Counted from the first letter of the stretch, positions 43,701 to 57,900 are shown. The stretch: 64,000 nucleotides of DNA from Valencia hispanica (GCA_963556495.2 OY747710.1:23811500-23875499); one strand, 5' to 3'. Notes: generated from the letters alone by a model not told the origin. Numbers and translations: made by a program.

Positions 43701-46700
43701 GAGCTGAAGGACTCTTCATGGGAGGAGAAACCATTGCATGGGATGTACCACCGACAGGCAGCTGAAGTGGCTGAAATGACCAAATCGTATCAAAGACTAG
43801 AGAGGGCCAGGCTGAAGGACAGCATAGAAGCACTGATCATGGCTGCCCAGGAGCAGGCCTTAAGGCAAGATTACAGGTGCAGGCTGTGCAAAAAGGCCCC
43901 AGAAACACTCCAGCATCTCACAGCAGGGTGTAAGATACTAGCAGGAAAGGAATACGGGGAACGGCATAACTAGGTGGCTGGTTTAGTGTACCGAAACATC
44001 TAGGTCAAGGTGGGAATCCTCTCCCAAGGTGGTGGAGAATGAGACCAAATGTCATTGGATAATGCAATGATGGAAATAAAGGATCCAGTATGTTCAAAGG
44101 ATCTCTGTACTTTTAGCCTAAAAATGTGAATCCAATGGTCCAAGCTGAATACTGGTTGAACGAGACAGAAATGCACAGATTTCCATTTGAGTTAAGTGTA
44201 CACTCACTCTCGCTGTTTGGTCTCTCTCCACGAGGGACACTTCATAAGTGTCCCTCGTGGAGAGGGACCAAACTTATGAAGCCAGTGTTGTTCTTAAAGT
44301 ACTTCAGATTAGCTGACACAGCCGTCAGTGTACAGTTAAAAGACTTTGTGTGTGTGCACAGTTTTCAAATGAAACTGAAAACATCCATTAAACAGGTGGC
44401 TAAATCCAGCTGCCTGCTGCCGTTGCAGGGTTTGATCAAGGAATGTCTGGCAGGGAAGCACCCCAGACAAAATACAGTCTTAGTGCTTTTACTAGAAAAG
44501 ATTATCCTGGCCTAGTCTCTTATTTTACAGGACTGGGGTTTGTGTGGTTAGGCATTCTCATTCGGTCCTGATGATACTTTTCTTAGCACATATTCCAGAC
44601 ACTTGGGAATAGTTATGAATGAAAGACATTAGAACAAGAAGATTGGTCTGGCACATTGTTGCTGTCGAGGTTTCTGGGACAGTCTTGGCCGATGCTACCC
44701 TATTGGTCACAGTTGGTCATGGAGAACAGATTACTTTTAACAATTGCAGCTGTTCTGTCATTCCCACACATGCATGCTTTTCCACACACAAGGACTGGTC
44801 TTTACTACTGAAATACCTTGTGGACAAATTATAGCTTACCAAAGTTGTGGAATCATAAAATAAAGACTAGTTGTTTGTGGTGTGTGTACTCAACTTTCAA
44901 GTTTGTATTCCTCTCTTTTGCAGCCTACTTCTCGCTGTCTGACATCCATACTGGGGAAAAGTAACTTGCAGTTCGCAGGCATGACAATCAGCCTCACCAT
45001 CTCGACCAGCAGCCTCAATCTACTGGCCTCTGACTGCAAGCAGGTTAGGCTGAAAGTGGTTACTGGAGGTTTTGTTTGTTTAAAAAATTTTTTTGGGCTA
45101 GATAGATCCCTGAATTCACACATGGTGTCAGTTTCATCACCCTTTCCCGTGTTGCTTTGTCTGGTTTCCTCTCCTAGTTTCCCTCCTTGCATGCCACAAG
45201 AGGGATAAGTTATTAAACAGAGATTGCAATATTTGAATATTGAATATTTGCACACAGCTCACGTGGAGCGCACACAGTGAGTTTTTCGTCCTGCGAGGCG
45301 AAAAATACTAAACCTGTTTGATTTTCACCTCAATGACTCGTGAGGCAGAAAATTCACCGAAAATTAGCCGCACACAGCGAGCTATCTGCTGAGCAAACTG
45401 CCTCAAATGACTTTTTGCTCAGCAAATTGCTCTCTTGTGTGGCAGGTTTAACAGTGCGTTCACACCAAAGCGTCAAAAACGCGCCGCATGCCAAAGTTGG
45501 ATGCTTGAACATTCACAGCTCGACGCACGTCCAAAGCAAATTAGACGCGCGTCAAGCCAGAAATACTCAACTTGTGGGAGTAGCTAGTACCAGACTGTGT
45601 TTTTGCATGATTGGCCACAGCCGTTTTTACTATTTTCTCCATGTTGAATGAAAAATTTTGCGGGACCTGACCCGTGAACTGGGTCACAGCATCACGTGAC
45701 ACCACGTCACCAGGCTCCTGATTGGTTGATGCGGCTTGAATTGACGCCGAAGTTCAGATATTTAAAGTTCAGCGGCAGGCGCAAAAATGCGTGTCACCCG
45801 CAAATGCACATAATGCACCACATAAAATTGAGTGCTTATTTTCTGACGCGCGAATGAGACAGAAAATGCGTTTTCGCAACGAAGAAACCCTGACGCTTAT
45901 CCAATTGCTTGTAAAAATTCTTAATTAAAATGACTACAAATTTGAAGTCGCATATATGACGTCAGCTAGCACTAGCTAGCACTTAAAATACTCCATAAGG
46001 GACCCATGGACCGGAAGTAGATGGGTGTGACTTAGCCTGCCCATTGAGGGACTGTTTGTTTATCAACACAGTGGACACAGCCTTTTAAATTAGCTCCGGT
46101 TCCCATTGTTATCATTTGCGGTTATCCTGCAGTTGCAGTGTTGGTTAGCGATGTTATCAGTGTAATACAACAGTTTATCACTTTGCAGATTGTTGCATTT
46201 TTAATCATCTGGTCTATCCAAATGCTTCTTCTGATAGTTTGCAATCAATTAAGTCCTTTGTTTGCCTAAATGAGTGTGAGTCACATTAGTATGTCCTCCA
46301 GCAGCATACGCCTTTGGCAGCATTAAACGTAAGCTTTATCATAAAGGATGGTTTTAAAGGCTGGACTTAAAAAGTAGACAGCTGTCCGACTTGGATTAAA
46401 AAATAAATAAAAACTAGGAGCTGGTTCCACAGCAGGGGTGTTTGCTTTAGACAATGTAAGAATCACAAGTTAAACTGTCATCCTAGAGTGAAGTCCATAG
46501 AATATAAAGAAAAATCAAACCTTAAAGAATGTGTTTTTCAAACTTGTTTTATTGTCTAAACTGTACTGTTTGTTATTTTGTCTGCCATCTATGACAAATG
46601 TTTTTTAGTTATTCATGAAAATTAATCTTAAAAGGTCCTTGTTTTCTACTTCTTTACACCACCCTCCTTTTTATTATAAAGGAAGATCTTCAGGGTTTAC

Positions 46701-49700
46701 AACTCCATTCACTGCTTTCTGCACAATTAATGCAGATACATTAGTTATTCCACTTGGTGAGCCTCATTCACTGGCAGATTTCTCCTGGCTTTATTCTTGC
46801 CACTGGGCAGGATGTGATACTCCTCTAAGACCTCTAATGAGTTAATAGGTACAAACAATCTGTTGATGGTGTAAAGTCATAGGGGCATCTATATCAGCTT
46901 ATATGTTCTGCACATGTACCTATTCAGGCATCAGATACAGGCCAAGGAGATTAACAAGTGTTAATGCTGATATTGATTCATCGTAGCGTATTGTTGCAGA
47001 CTGTTTACAAAGGTGCTCCATCCCATCTTAGATTTATGTCTGCTGTAAATGAGGGTGTTCAGTGGAAGGTAAAAGCCATTTTCTCAGTAATGATTCCATG
47101 TTTGTCCCTTCATCCAGACGCATTCATTTCACTCCCCCATACTTCATCTCACCCATGTGTTGTTTTTTTTTCTCCCCCGTTCTTTCCCTTTTTTTCTCCA
47201 CAGATTATTGCCAACCATCACATGCAGTCCATCTCCTTCGCTTCTGGAGGAGACCCTGTGAGTCGCCCAGACCCCCCCCCCCCCCCCCCCCCCCCACTCT
47301 CTGTTTCATTCAGCTCAGATCTCACTCTGGCATTTTTCCATCTCTCTTCACTCCGCATGAACTTCCTTCCTATCTTAAGTCATTTTCTATTCCTATGAAT
47401 TCCACTTACCTAATTGTTGCCTTATCATAGTCTCTGACCACATCACTTCCTGTTCTCTCCTTTTCAGCTCGCTTTACGTTTTTAACCTGTGTTACAACAT
47501 AGAGACTACAGCTGCTGCTTTATCTGTCTGGTTGTCTTTATCTCAGCCTTCCGATCTTAAACTTGCCCTTCACTTTTTTCCTGCTATTGATTTTTCCTCT
47601 TCCCCTCTTCTAACTGTGTTTCCCCTGTCTCGTTCCCACAGGATACAGCCGAGTACGTAGCATATGTGGCCAAAGATCCAGTCAACCAGAGAGGTGAGTG
47701 AAAACAGCAGCTGGCTCTGTCAGAGACCAGAGCTTTGACTCCTTTGTATGGAAATTTACATGAATCGCCTGATTTCTGTGTGGAGTTGTACAACAGAGTG
47801 AAATAGTCTGAAATACTCTCTGATTACACAGCAGTCAATTCTGTCTAAACATTTCCATTAAAATATAAATGTAACGTGGCATGAAAAAGCTTATCTGCTT
47901 CATTCCTGTTGGCATTTAAAACACCACCCACCACAGCTGAGACATTAAATACACACTGCAAGAAAGAATGCACAACATATCAACCAAGCATACTATGTAA
48001 TGTCTGAATAAATGCATTTAAATGCTGAATGTGTTATCTTATGTTAAATATTTGGCTTTATGTCCCAAACACAATCTAAGCGTCCATACAGCCAAGCTGT
48101 TTAGGTTTGCACTTTAATAATCTTCTCTGATAATCCTCATCATGTAATTCTTTAAATACATGATGTTGTGCTGAAAATGCTTAATGATTTAAAGTGTAAC
48201 TGAACCCCCTGAAAAATCATAACCCCGCCCCCAGACAACATTTGAAAATACTACAAAGTGGGCGGTGCCAGGAAGAACGGAGGGGCGTGTCTGTGAGACC
48301 ATGCCTGTGACACAGTCAATGCCTGTGACGTAGAGATGTACCGCTCTCCACCAATCACAAAATTCAAATGCAGTAGCCACCGTTCAACTCTAAGGGGGCA
48401 GCACTAAGACGTTTTTAGACCAAAAAGTGTAGAATTAAACAAGTTTACACCAAAATGTAAAAAAAAATCCCAGAAACTGAAAGATTGCATTGGTAAATAC
48501 CCATTTATACTGTTTTGGGGTTTAGTTACTCTTTAAAGATCTAAGTTTCGTTTCTGTTAACCATGAAATCTTACAGAACAGGATTCAAAACCAGTTTTAC
48601 TTTTTTTGGCTTCAGTATAAAAACTGAAACTGATTTCTTGTTCTGCTTGTTACCATTACTGTGGGGCAAAAAAGTATTTGGCAGCCAGCAATTGTGCAAG
48701 TTTTCCCAGTTAAAAAGAAGAGGTCTGCAATTTTCATCATAGTTACATTTGAACTGTTTTGTAACATTCTGTTAAAAGAATTTTCATGAAATCACATTGT
48801 ATGATTTTTAAAGAATTTATTTGTATAATTGGCAAAGGTCAAACATTTCCTGTAGGTCTTAACCGGGTTTGCAGACACTAGCTGGTATTTTGTCCCATTC
48901 TTCCATGCAGATCTTCTCTAAAGCTGTGATGTTTTGGGGCTGTTGCTGGGTAACACAGACTTTCAACTCCTCCTTAGATTCTCTATAGGATTGAGATCTG
49001 GAGACTGGTTAGACCACTCCCAAACTTTGAAATACTTTTTTACATAGTGTGTTTGGGATCATTGTCATGCTGGAAGATCCAGCCATATTTCATCTTCAAT
49101 GCTGTCATTGATGGAAGGAGGTTTTTGCCCAAAATCTCACGATACACGGTCCCATTCAATTCAATTCAGTTTATTTATATAGCGCCAATTCACAACAGAT
49201 GTCATCTCAAGGCACTTAACAAGAAGTCATTTCAATACAATTATACAAACATTCCAATCAGTTAAAAAGTTTCCTATTTAAGGAATCCCAGCAGATTGCG
49301 TCAGTCATTGGCGTGAGGTTGGGCAGATTTCCAACCACAGCAATCCTTCAGCAATCCCTCATACTGAGCAAGCATGTAGCGACAGTGGAGAGGAAAAACT
49401 CCCCTTTAACAGGAAGAAACCTCCAACAGAACCAGGCTTAGTAGGAGCTGCCATCTGCCACGACCGTCTGGGGGTTTGAGAAGACAGAGCAGAACACAGA
49501 AGGAACAGAAGATCCGATATAAGAGAACTTTCTATGTTACAGAAAGTAAAAAGTTAATAACAGGACACAGTGGATGTTCAGTTACTGGGAGCATCATCCC
49601 AGTCGATGCCCCCCGTCCAACAGGGCATTGCAGCCAAGCAGGATACCAGACCAGGTATATCTTCGATGGGGAGAAAAACACTGAGAGAAAACAAAGTTAA

Positions 49701-52700
49701 CAGTCGAAATAACAGAATGTACTGTAATACAACTGGAGAGTCGTAGGAGAAAAGGAAGTAGCAGAGTGAAGAAAATTTGTAAGTCTGTCCTCCAGCAGTC
49801 TAAGCCTATAGCAGCATAACTACAGAGATAGCTCAGGATGACCTAAGCCACTCTAACTATAAGCTTTATCAAAAAGGAAAGTTTTAAGCCTGGCCTTAAC
49901 AGTAAACAGAGTGTCTGCCTCACAGACTAAAGCTGGGAGCTGGTTCCACAGGAGAGGAGCCTGATAACTAAAAGATCTGCCTCCCATTCTACTTTTAGAG
50001 ATCCTAGGAACTACAAGTAAACCTGCAGTCTGAGAGCGAAGTGCTCTTTTAGGAACATATGGAACAATTAGATCTCTGATGTATGATGGAGCTTGATTAT
50101 TAAGGGCTTTGTATGTAAGAAGAAGGATCTTAAATTCTATTCTGGATTTAACAGGGAGCCAATGAAGGGAAGCTAAAACAGGAGAAATGTGATCTCTCTT
50201 TTTAATATTCATCAGAACTCTTGCTGCCGCATTTTGGATCAACTGAAGGCTTTTAATGGCATTTTGTGGACTTCCTGATAGTAAAGAATTACAGTAGTCC
50301 AGCCTTGAGGTAACAAATGCATGGACTAGTTTCTCAGCATCACTCCTGGACAGGATGTTTCTAATTTTAGCAATATTCCGGAGGTGAAAGAAAGAAATCC
50401 TAGAAACCTGTTTAATATGGGATTTAAATGTCAAGTCTTGGTCAAAAATAACGCCGAGGTTCTTTACGTTATTACTGGGGGCCAATTTAATGCCATCCAG
50501 ATGAAGTGATTGACTAATCAGTTTCTGTTTAAGAACTTCTGGTCCAAAGACAACAACTTCTGTCTTGTCAGAATTTAAAAGCAAAAAGTTTAGATTCATC
50601 CATGCTTTTATGTCTTCCAGACATGCCTGTAATCTACCTAACTGACTGGGTTCATCAGGATTTATGGATAAATATAGTTGTGTATCATCGGCATAGCTGT
50701 GGAAATTTATCCCATGCTGTCTAATGATTCTACCAATTGGAAGCATATATATGGTGAAAAGAATTGGTCCAAGGACAGAACCCTGTGGAACTCCACAAGT
50801 AACCCTTGAGAGTGAAGATGATTGATCATTTAGATGAACAAACTGGAATCTGTCAGACAAATATGATTTAAACTAGCCTAGTGCTGTTCCTTTGATCCCT
50901 GCAACATGTTCAAGCCTTTCTAAGAGAATATTATGATCGACTGTGTCAAAAGCAGCACTGAGATCTAACAAAACCAGAACAGACACCAGTCCATTATCTG
51001 AGGCCATGAGAATATCATTAGTAACCTTCACCAGTGCTGTTTCAGTGCTATGATGAGCTCTAAAACCTGACTGAAACTCTTCAAACAGCTCGTTACTGTT
51101 TAGATGTTCACAGACTTGATTAGCAACTATTTTCACAAGGACTTTGGATAAGAAAGAAAGGTTAGATATAGGTCTGTAATTCACCAAGTCATCTTGATCA
51201 AGGGAAGGTTTCTTGAGTAAAGGTTTAATTACAGCTATTTTAAATTCCTGTGGTACGTATCCGTTTACTAAGGATAGATTCATCATATCCAAAATGGGGC
51301 CAGGAACCAAATGGAACACTTCTTTAAATAATTTGGTTGAGATTGGGTCCAACATACAAGTTGAAGGTTTAGATGAGGCTAATATTTTTGATAATTCTGA
51401 AAGCTCGACTGAATCAAAACAGCCTAAGCAATACTGAGGTTGTACAGTTCTTTCCGATACTGACTCATTTACTGAGGAAGAAGTAATCATGTTTGGGAGG
51501 GTGCCAATTATTTTATTTTTAATAAAATTTATTTTATTTATGAAGAATCTCATAAAATCATCACTGCTAAGAGCTGGGGGAATAGTTTGCTCAACAGAGC
51601 TATGACTCTGTGTAAGTTTGGCAACTGTACTAAAAAGAAACCTAGGATTGTTTTTATTCGCCTCTATTAATGATGAAAAATATGCTGTTCTAGCTTGTCG
51701 AAGGGTCTTTTTATACAGCAGTAGACTGTTATTCCAGGTTAAATAGGAATCCTCTAGATGTGTAGAGCGCCATTTTCTCTCCAACTTCCTAGTATTCTGC
51801 TTTAAAGTACGCAACTCTGCGTTAAACCAAGGAGTCAGCTTCCTATGGCTAGCCACTTTCTTTTTTAATGGGGCTACACTATCTAATGCCAAACGCAATG
51901 AGGACGTAACGCTGTGAACCAGACCATCAATTTCTGAAGGGTTAGAGATAGAACTGCTGCCATCCACTGTGTTACTCTGAGACACTGAGGAAAGTAAGAA
52001 TGGTACAGATTCTTTAAAAATTGTTACAGCATTGTCTGATAAAGTTCTACTATAATGAAATTTTCTTTCAGATTTAAGATGGTCAGTTAAAGTAAATTCA
52101 AAAGTTATCAAGAAGTGGTCAGACAGGACCGGGTTATGTGGGTGGACTGTTATTTCCTCACACTCAATACCGTATGTCAGTACAAGGTCCAAAGTGTGTT
52201 TACCTGAGTGGGTCGATCCCTGTACTTTTTGAGTAAAGCCAATTGAGTCTAAAATAGCATTAAAGGCTGCATTTAGGCTATCACTTTCAGTATCCACATG
52301 AATATTGAAGTCCCCCACTATAATGACCCTATCAGTATTTAATACTATATCAGATAAAAAATGTGAGATCTGATCCAAGAATTGAGAGTAAGGGCCTGGT
52401 GGACGATACAAAACCACAAACAAAAATGGTCTTAATGTTTTGCAACTTGGATGAGGAAAATTAAGGGTTAGATGCTCAAAAGAACTGTAGCTATCAATTG
52501 GTCTGGGACTAATTAGTAAATCAGAACGGAAAATGGCTGCAACTCCTCCTCCTCGCCCAGTATTTCTAGGAATGTGAAAATTTAAATGACTGGAAGGAGT
52601 TGACTCATTTATACTGACATAATCCTCCTGCTGCAACCAGGTTTCTGTGAGACAAAGGAAATCAATGTGATTATCACAAATCAAGTCATTTACTAACAAA

Positions 52701-54947
52701 GTCTTTGAGGAGAGAGATCTTATGTTTAATAAACCACATTTAATAGATTTATTTTCAGTCAAAGTTGTATTTATTTTTATGAGATTTCCATAATTTGCTT
52801 TTGTTGGCTTAACTTTTAATCCATTTAATTTTGGCCGTGGGCAAGACACTGTTTCTATAGGGTAATGGGTGGGTAACAGTACAGAAGCAGCAGAGAGGTG
52901 GGTTAAACTACGACTCTGCTTCCTGGTCTGGACCCTGGGTTGTCAGTGTTTTGGAGGATTAATAAATTCGGCCATATTCCTAGAAAGAAGAGCTGCTCCA
53001 TCCAAAGTGGGATGGATGCCGTCTCTCCGGATCAGACCAGGTTTTCCCCAAAATGTTCTCCAGTTATCAATGTAGCCCACATCGTTTGCAGGACACCACC
53101 TAGACAACCATTGATAGAATGACAGCATGCGGCTAAACATGTCGTCACTGGTCCGATCAGGCAGGGGACCAGAAAAGATTAGAGTCGGACATTGTTTTAG
53201 CAAACTTACACACCGAAGCAACACTAATTTTAGTGACCTCCGATTGGCGTAACCGGGTGTCATTACCGCCAGCGTGAATAACAATCTTACTGTATTTACG
53301 CTTATCTTTAGCCAGCAGTTTCAGGTTGGATTTGATGTCGCCCGTTCTGGCCCCTGGCAAGCATTTGACTATGGTCAATGGTGTCTCTAATGCCACGTTT
53401 CTGACTATGGAGCTGCCAATTATCAGGGTCGGTTTCTCAGCGGGTGTGTCGCTGAGCGGGGAAAATCTGTTAGAAACGCGGACCGGTTGGTGGTGGCCCG
53501 GGGGCTGGGTCCTAGAACTATGCTTCCTACGTACAGTCACCCAGCCGCCTAGAGGTCCCGGCTGCGCGGGCTCTACCGGAGGACAGCTAGGGGGTTCTAT
53601 CCTTGTTGGCTCCGCGCTGGCTAATGGGCTTCGGCTATCTGCTGGTTTTTCAACAGCGCGGAGCCGTGCTTCTAATTCTGATACCCTCGCCTCCAAAGCT
53701 ACAAAAATATTACATTTATTACAGTTACCATTATCACTAAAGGAGGCAGGGAAGTAACTAAACATCTGACAGAGAGAGCAGGAGAGAAGAGAAGAGTTAG
53801 AGACAGGAGAAAGAAGAGTAGCCATAGCCGCAATGAAGCTAAGCTAACTGAGCTAGCGAGACCTTCCACCCAAAGAAAAACTGTGTGAAACACGAGGAGT
53901 TCCCAAAACGTAAAGTACACCACCACAAAATGTGTGTTTTAGTGTGATTGTGTGTTCAAATAACTTAGAAAAGCCTCAGCACAGAGAAAATAAGATCAAT
54001 TCAAGAGCGTTTGAACACCAAAACAACTCCACGGAGCACAGCAGTGACAACAGGAAATGACGCAATACGGCTTACCCCGTCACCACAACGTCCCAACCAT
54101 TCCTTAATACGGATCAGTCGTCCTGTCCCCTTTTTAGGAAAGTCGCCCCAAAGCATAATGTTTCCACCCCCATGCTTCACAGTGGGTATGGTGTTCTTAG
54201 GATGCAACTCAGCATCCCCCCTCCACCCCAAAAAGACGACTAGTGGCGTACCAAAGAGTTATTTTTTTTATCTCATCTGACCACATGACATTCTCCCAAT
54301 CCTCATCGAGATGCTCTCTGGCAAACTTTAGACGAGCCTGAGCATGTGCTGGCTTAAGCAGGGGGATCTTTTGAGCCCAGCAGGATTTTAATCCATGATG
54401 ACATAGTGTGTTAATAATAGTAATCTTTGTTACTGTGGTCCCAGCTCTCATCAGGTCTTTTACCTGTTCCCCCTGTGTAGTTCCGGGTTGTTTCCTCACC
54501 GTTCTAAAGATCATTTGTACCCCACGAAGTGAGATGTTGCATGGAGCCCCAGGTTGAGGGCGATTGTCAGTGATCTTGTATTTATTCCATTTTCTAATAC
54601 TTGCTCCAAAAGTTGAACTCTCATCAAGCTGCTTGCCTATTGTAGATCAGCTCATCCCAGTCTTGTGCTGGTGTACAATCTTGTTCCTGGTGTCCTTGGA
54701 CAGTTCTATGGTCTTGACCTTGGTAGAGGTTGGAATCTGGGTGTTTGAAGGTGTGGACAGGTGTCTTTTTATACAGATAAGTTCAAACAGGTTCCATTAA
54801 TACAGGTAATGAGTGGAAGATGGAGGAGCTTCTTAAAGAAAAGGTAACGGGTCTGTGAGGAACAGATTTTTTGCTTGTAGGTGCTAAATACTTATTTTCT
54901 GAACCGTTATAAATGATCTTAAAATTATACAATATGATTTCCTGGAT

Positions 54948-54981
<34 letters not shown>

Positions 54982-57900
54982 TCCTGTCTCTCATAAAGTG
55001 TACCTATGATGAAAATTACAGACCTCTCATCTTTTCAAATGGTACAACTTGCACAATCGATGGCTGCCAAATACTTTTTTGCCCCACTGTACCTACTACA
55101 TAGCTCAGAACTAGGCCCTGTCCTTTTTTTGTTACTCTATATGTTGGACGTTGAAGTCCATTCTGGCAGTGATCCGTTCTTCTGCTACATCAGTAGTTGA
55201 TGCAGAGTTGCAGATTTTGACCTTTGCGGTATCATAAAACTGATGGAAATAAAATGATTACGTGCTTTTCTTTCATCTACAGTGGAATTTTATATTCAAA
55301 CAGTAACATTCAAGTAAGTATTGAAAGTATTTGAATAGTGAGGCACTTGATAAACTTGCAGATGCCTTCATTTGTTCCTTCCCTACCTCTATTTACCATA
55401 CCCTACAACTTTATTTCTAAAGCACTTAAAAACAACAGCTGACCAAAGTGCTGTTCAAGAAATGGTGGGAAGAGAACAGAAAAAACGGTTCAGCAGGTAT
55501 AAGTTAATTCATCGGAAACTTTAAAATAGTACAGGTTCATACCATAGTTAAAGATAAAGAAACAGCTGATGACTAGTTCTGGGTTAAAAGCCAAAGAGAA
55601 AAAGCATGTTTTTACACGAGTTACAAGAACAGTAACAGATTTACCCTGCCTGACTTCCATCGGCAGATCATTCCATGTTTTAGGAAGCCAAAACTGCAAA
55701 GGCTGTGCTTCTTGTGGATTTATAAAATGTGTTCCGGACGATCAAAAGCATCTGGTCAGACGATCTAAGAGCATGTAATGGCATGTAAAGGTGAAGCAGC
55801 TCTGACAAATAAGAAGGGGTACAACCATTAAGAGACTTAAAAACAGCTGAAGGAATTTTAAAATTAACTTGAAGCTTCAACCAACGTGCTTCTGTTTGGT
55901 TGTACCAGTTAAAAATCATGCAGCAGCATTTTGTACGCATTTGTATTATCTGTCTGAGGGCCGGATTTAATTCAAGGACATGTTGCTGCAGCCTCCTTAT
56001 CTGTTCTTTGTACCTCCTTGACTGCAGCATGTCACATCCTGGAGTGCTCAGAGGGCTTAGCACAGGAAGTCATCAGCACCATCGGCCAGGCATTTGAGCT
56101 GCGTTTCAAACAGTACCTGAAAACCCCCCCCAAACTGGTCACGCCTCATGACAGGTACAGTTCAAAAAGAAAGCAGCAGCTTTTATAATTTCTCAAACAC
56201 TGTGGGGGTTTCTTCTGTATTAATTTTTTTTGAAACACCCTGTCTCGGTCAGAATGGCTCCGTTTGATGGCTCTGCATGGGAGGAAGAAGATGATGAGGC
56301 TGTTCCTCCTCCTCCTGCTGATGTTCCTTACTATAATAACTTTCCTGATAAGCAGCCTCCCCCTGGTGGACTGATTGACATGCGGACCCGTCCAGGAGCA
56401 ACGCTGGTGAGAATGAATGGATTAGAGGGGGAAGAAAATCTGCTTCTAAATAAATTCCCCACTGGCCTCGTTACAGTACACTGCTTAATAACTTTTATTT
56501 TAGTACATTTTTAACTTGCAATCTTGGAAGCTGTGGTAAATGTTGCTATAACCCAGAAAGAATAGATCTGCTACATTTAATTTCTGACCTTTTGCAATTC
56601 TTTTAGCAGCCCAAGAGTACATACAGTATTAAGTTTTATGATTGTTTGTGTTTGTAGCCCTACGGGCAGCCTGGTCAGATCGACATTCACAGACAGCCTG
56701 TGCCTCCTCTACCAGGTGAGCGCCATCTCTGCCTCTCCATGACTTGCTGTATCTATTATGCTTTTGAATTCAGAAAGAAAAAGACAAGACAGAGCACAAG
56801 TTTGTTTTAGCCAAAAAACTGTGGGTATGTTTTTGCAGAGTGTATAAAACATAAAAACATTCTAAGGAGAATGAACTCCTGTTTTTTTTTTTGGTTTGTT
56901 TTTTTTAAGTGGGTGCCAAAGAAGGAGCTCGGGAGCTGTTTGACGACCCATCATATGTGAATGTGGAAAAACCCCGACCTCCTGTAGCAGCTAATGGAAA
57001 TGCTCACAGAGATGCTTTTGACATGAGTAAGTGGGTTCTTTAGTTTGTTGAAAAGTAATTGATTAACTTGATAATTCAAGCTCCAATGCATGGTTATGTG
57101 TAATACAGTAGTCCCACAATAGAGCAGCTTGCTGTGAAAGGGGTAAACACTGATATGAATTATTGTAAATGGGATGTGTGGGTTGTTATCAAAACAGGAA
57201 AATAACTGGCAATTATGTGTGAAAAATAAAGGTTGTACATTAACAGTGGAAATAGGCTGTCATTCCAGCAGATGCAAACTAAATAGTGAAGCTTCTCCAA
57301 AATGAAGCCATGAGGAGAGATATGAGAGTAAATGTAAAAATTGTCAGGCTGCACAAGTTTTTCCCCATTAAAGCCTTAAAATCCATTTGCGTTGTATACA
57401 GAATTATGACGGACAGTACAGGAAAAAATCTGGATTGTATTTTCAGATTCAGATATCCATCCATCCATCTTTGTCAGTCCATTGGTCAGGCTCTGTTTTT
57501 CTTAACCAACAATTCATGCAACCATCCATTAATCTGTCTAACATCCATCTGTTTATCCACCAGTTTATCTATCTATCTGCCAGTCTATTCATTTCTCACT
57601 GATCTGTCCATGCATGTAACAAATCTTCTCTTGATCGTCTTCAGACGGCGCAGCACGATTTTTGACTAACACGGACAGACATAGACATATTACATGCATT
57701 CTGGCTGGCTTACACTGACTCTGTTTTCTACCGCGTTCAATTCAAAGTTTTAATTTTCGTTAACAAAGCCCATCACGAACTAGCCCCTTCTTACCTTTCT
57801 GAGCTGCTCATCCCCAATATGCCCTCATGCTCATTGAGGTCTGCTGTGACCCCCCTGCTTCTGTATAAACCCAAAATGCACTATAAAACTCGAGGGGAGC

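Larger units (their letters stand above)
49158..54096 (-). mobile_element. Near-full-length L2-like LINE nested in the Tc1-like element
   Basis: About 4.94 kb with a possible 6-bp target duplication CCATTC (49,152-49,157 and 54,097-54,102). Minus-strand order: ORF1 with an SGNH-esterase-like domain, ORF2 with apurinic endonuclease and reverse transcriptase, and a 0.7-kb 3' region ending in a tail of GAATT units. The architecture and YADD-type RT fit the L2/CR1 group. The degree of preservation suggests that it inserted more recently than the Tc1-like host. Confidence 0.93.
48659..55089 (-). mobile_element. Tc1-like transposon split by a LINE, SHC1 intron 6
   Basis: Bounded by TA (48,657-48,658 and 55,090-55,091), with inverted ends ctgtggggcaaaaaagtatt and aatacttttttgccccactg. 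Without the insert it is about 1.5 kb. The right half encodes on the minus strand transposase pieces [14 protein letters not shown] and VMWSDE (54,514-54,209), then [18 protein letters not shown] (near 54,200-54,140). The left half carries the DNDPKH and C-terminal part with stops. It is dead both by mutation and by interruption. Confidence 0.92.

Noticed and set aside
44215..44273. microRNA precursor
   Set aside because: The loop is only 3 nt and the stem almost perfect, unlike a Drosha substrate. Kept as an unexplained hairpin instead.
46958..47430. Two long plus-strand frames (146 and 122 codons) around SHC1 exon 5
   Set aside because: They read through the exon in wrong frames and through the poly(C) run. 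The true frame is the 18-codon exon at 47,204-47,257.
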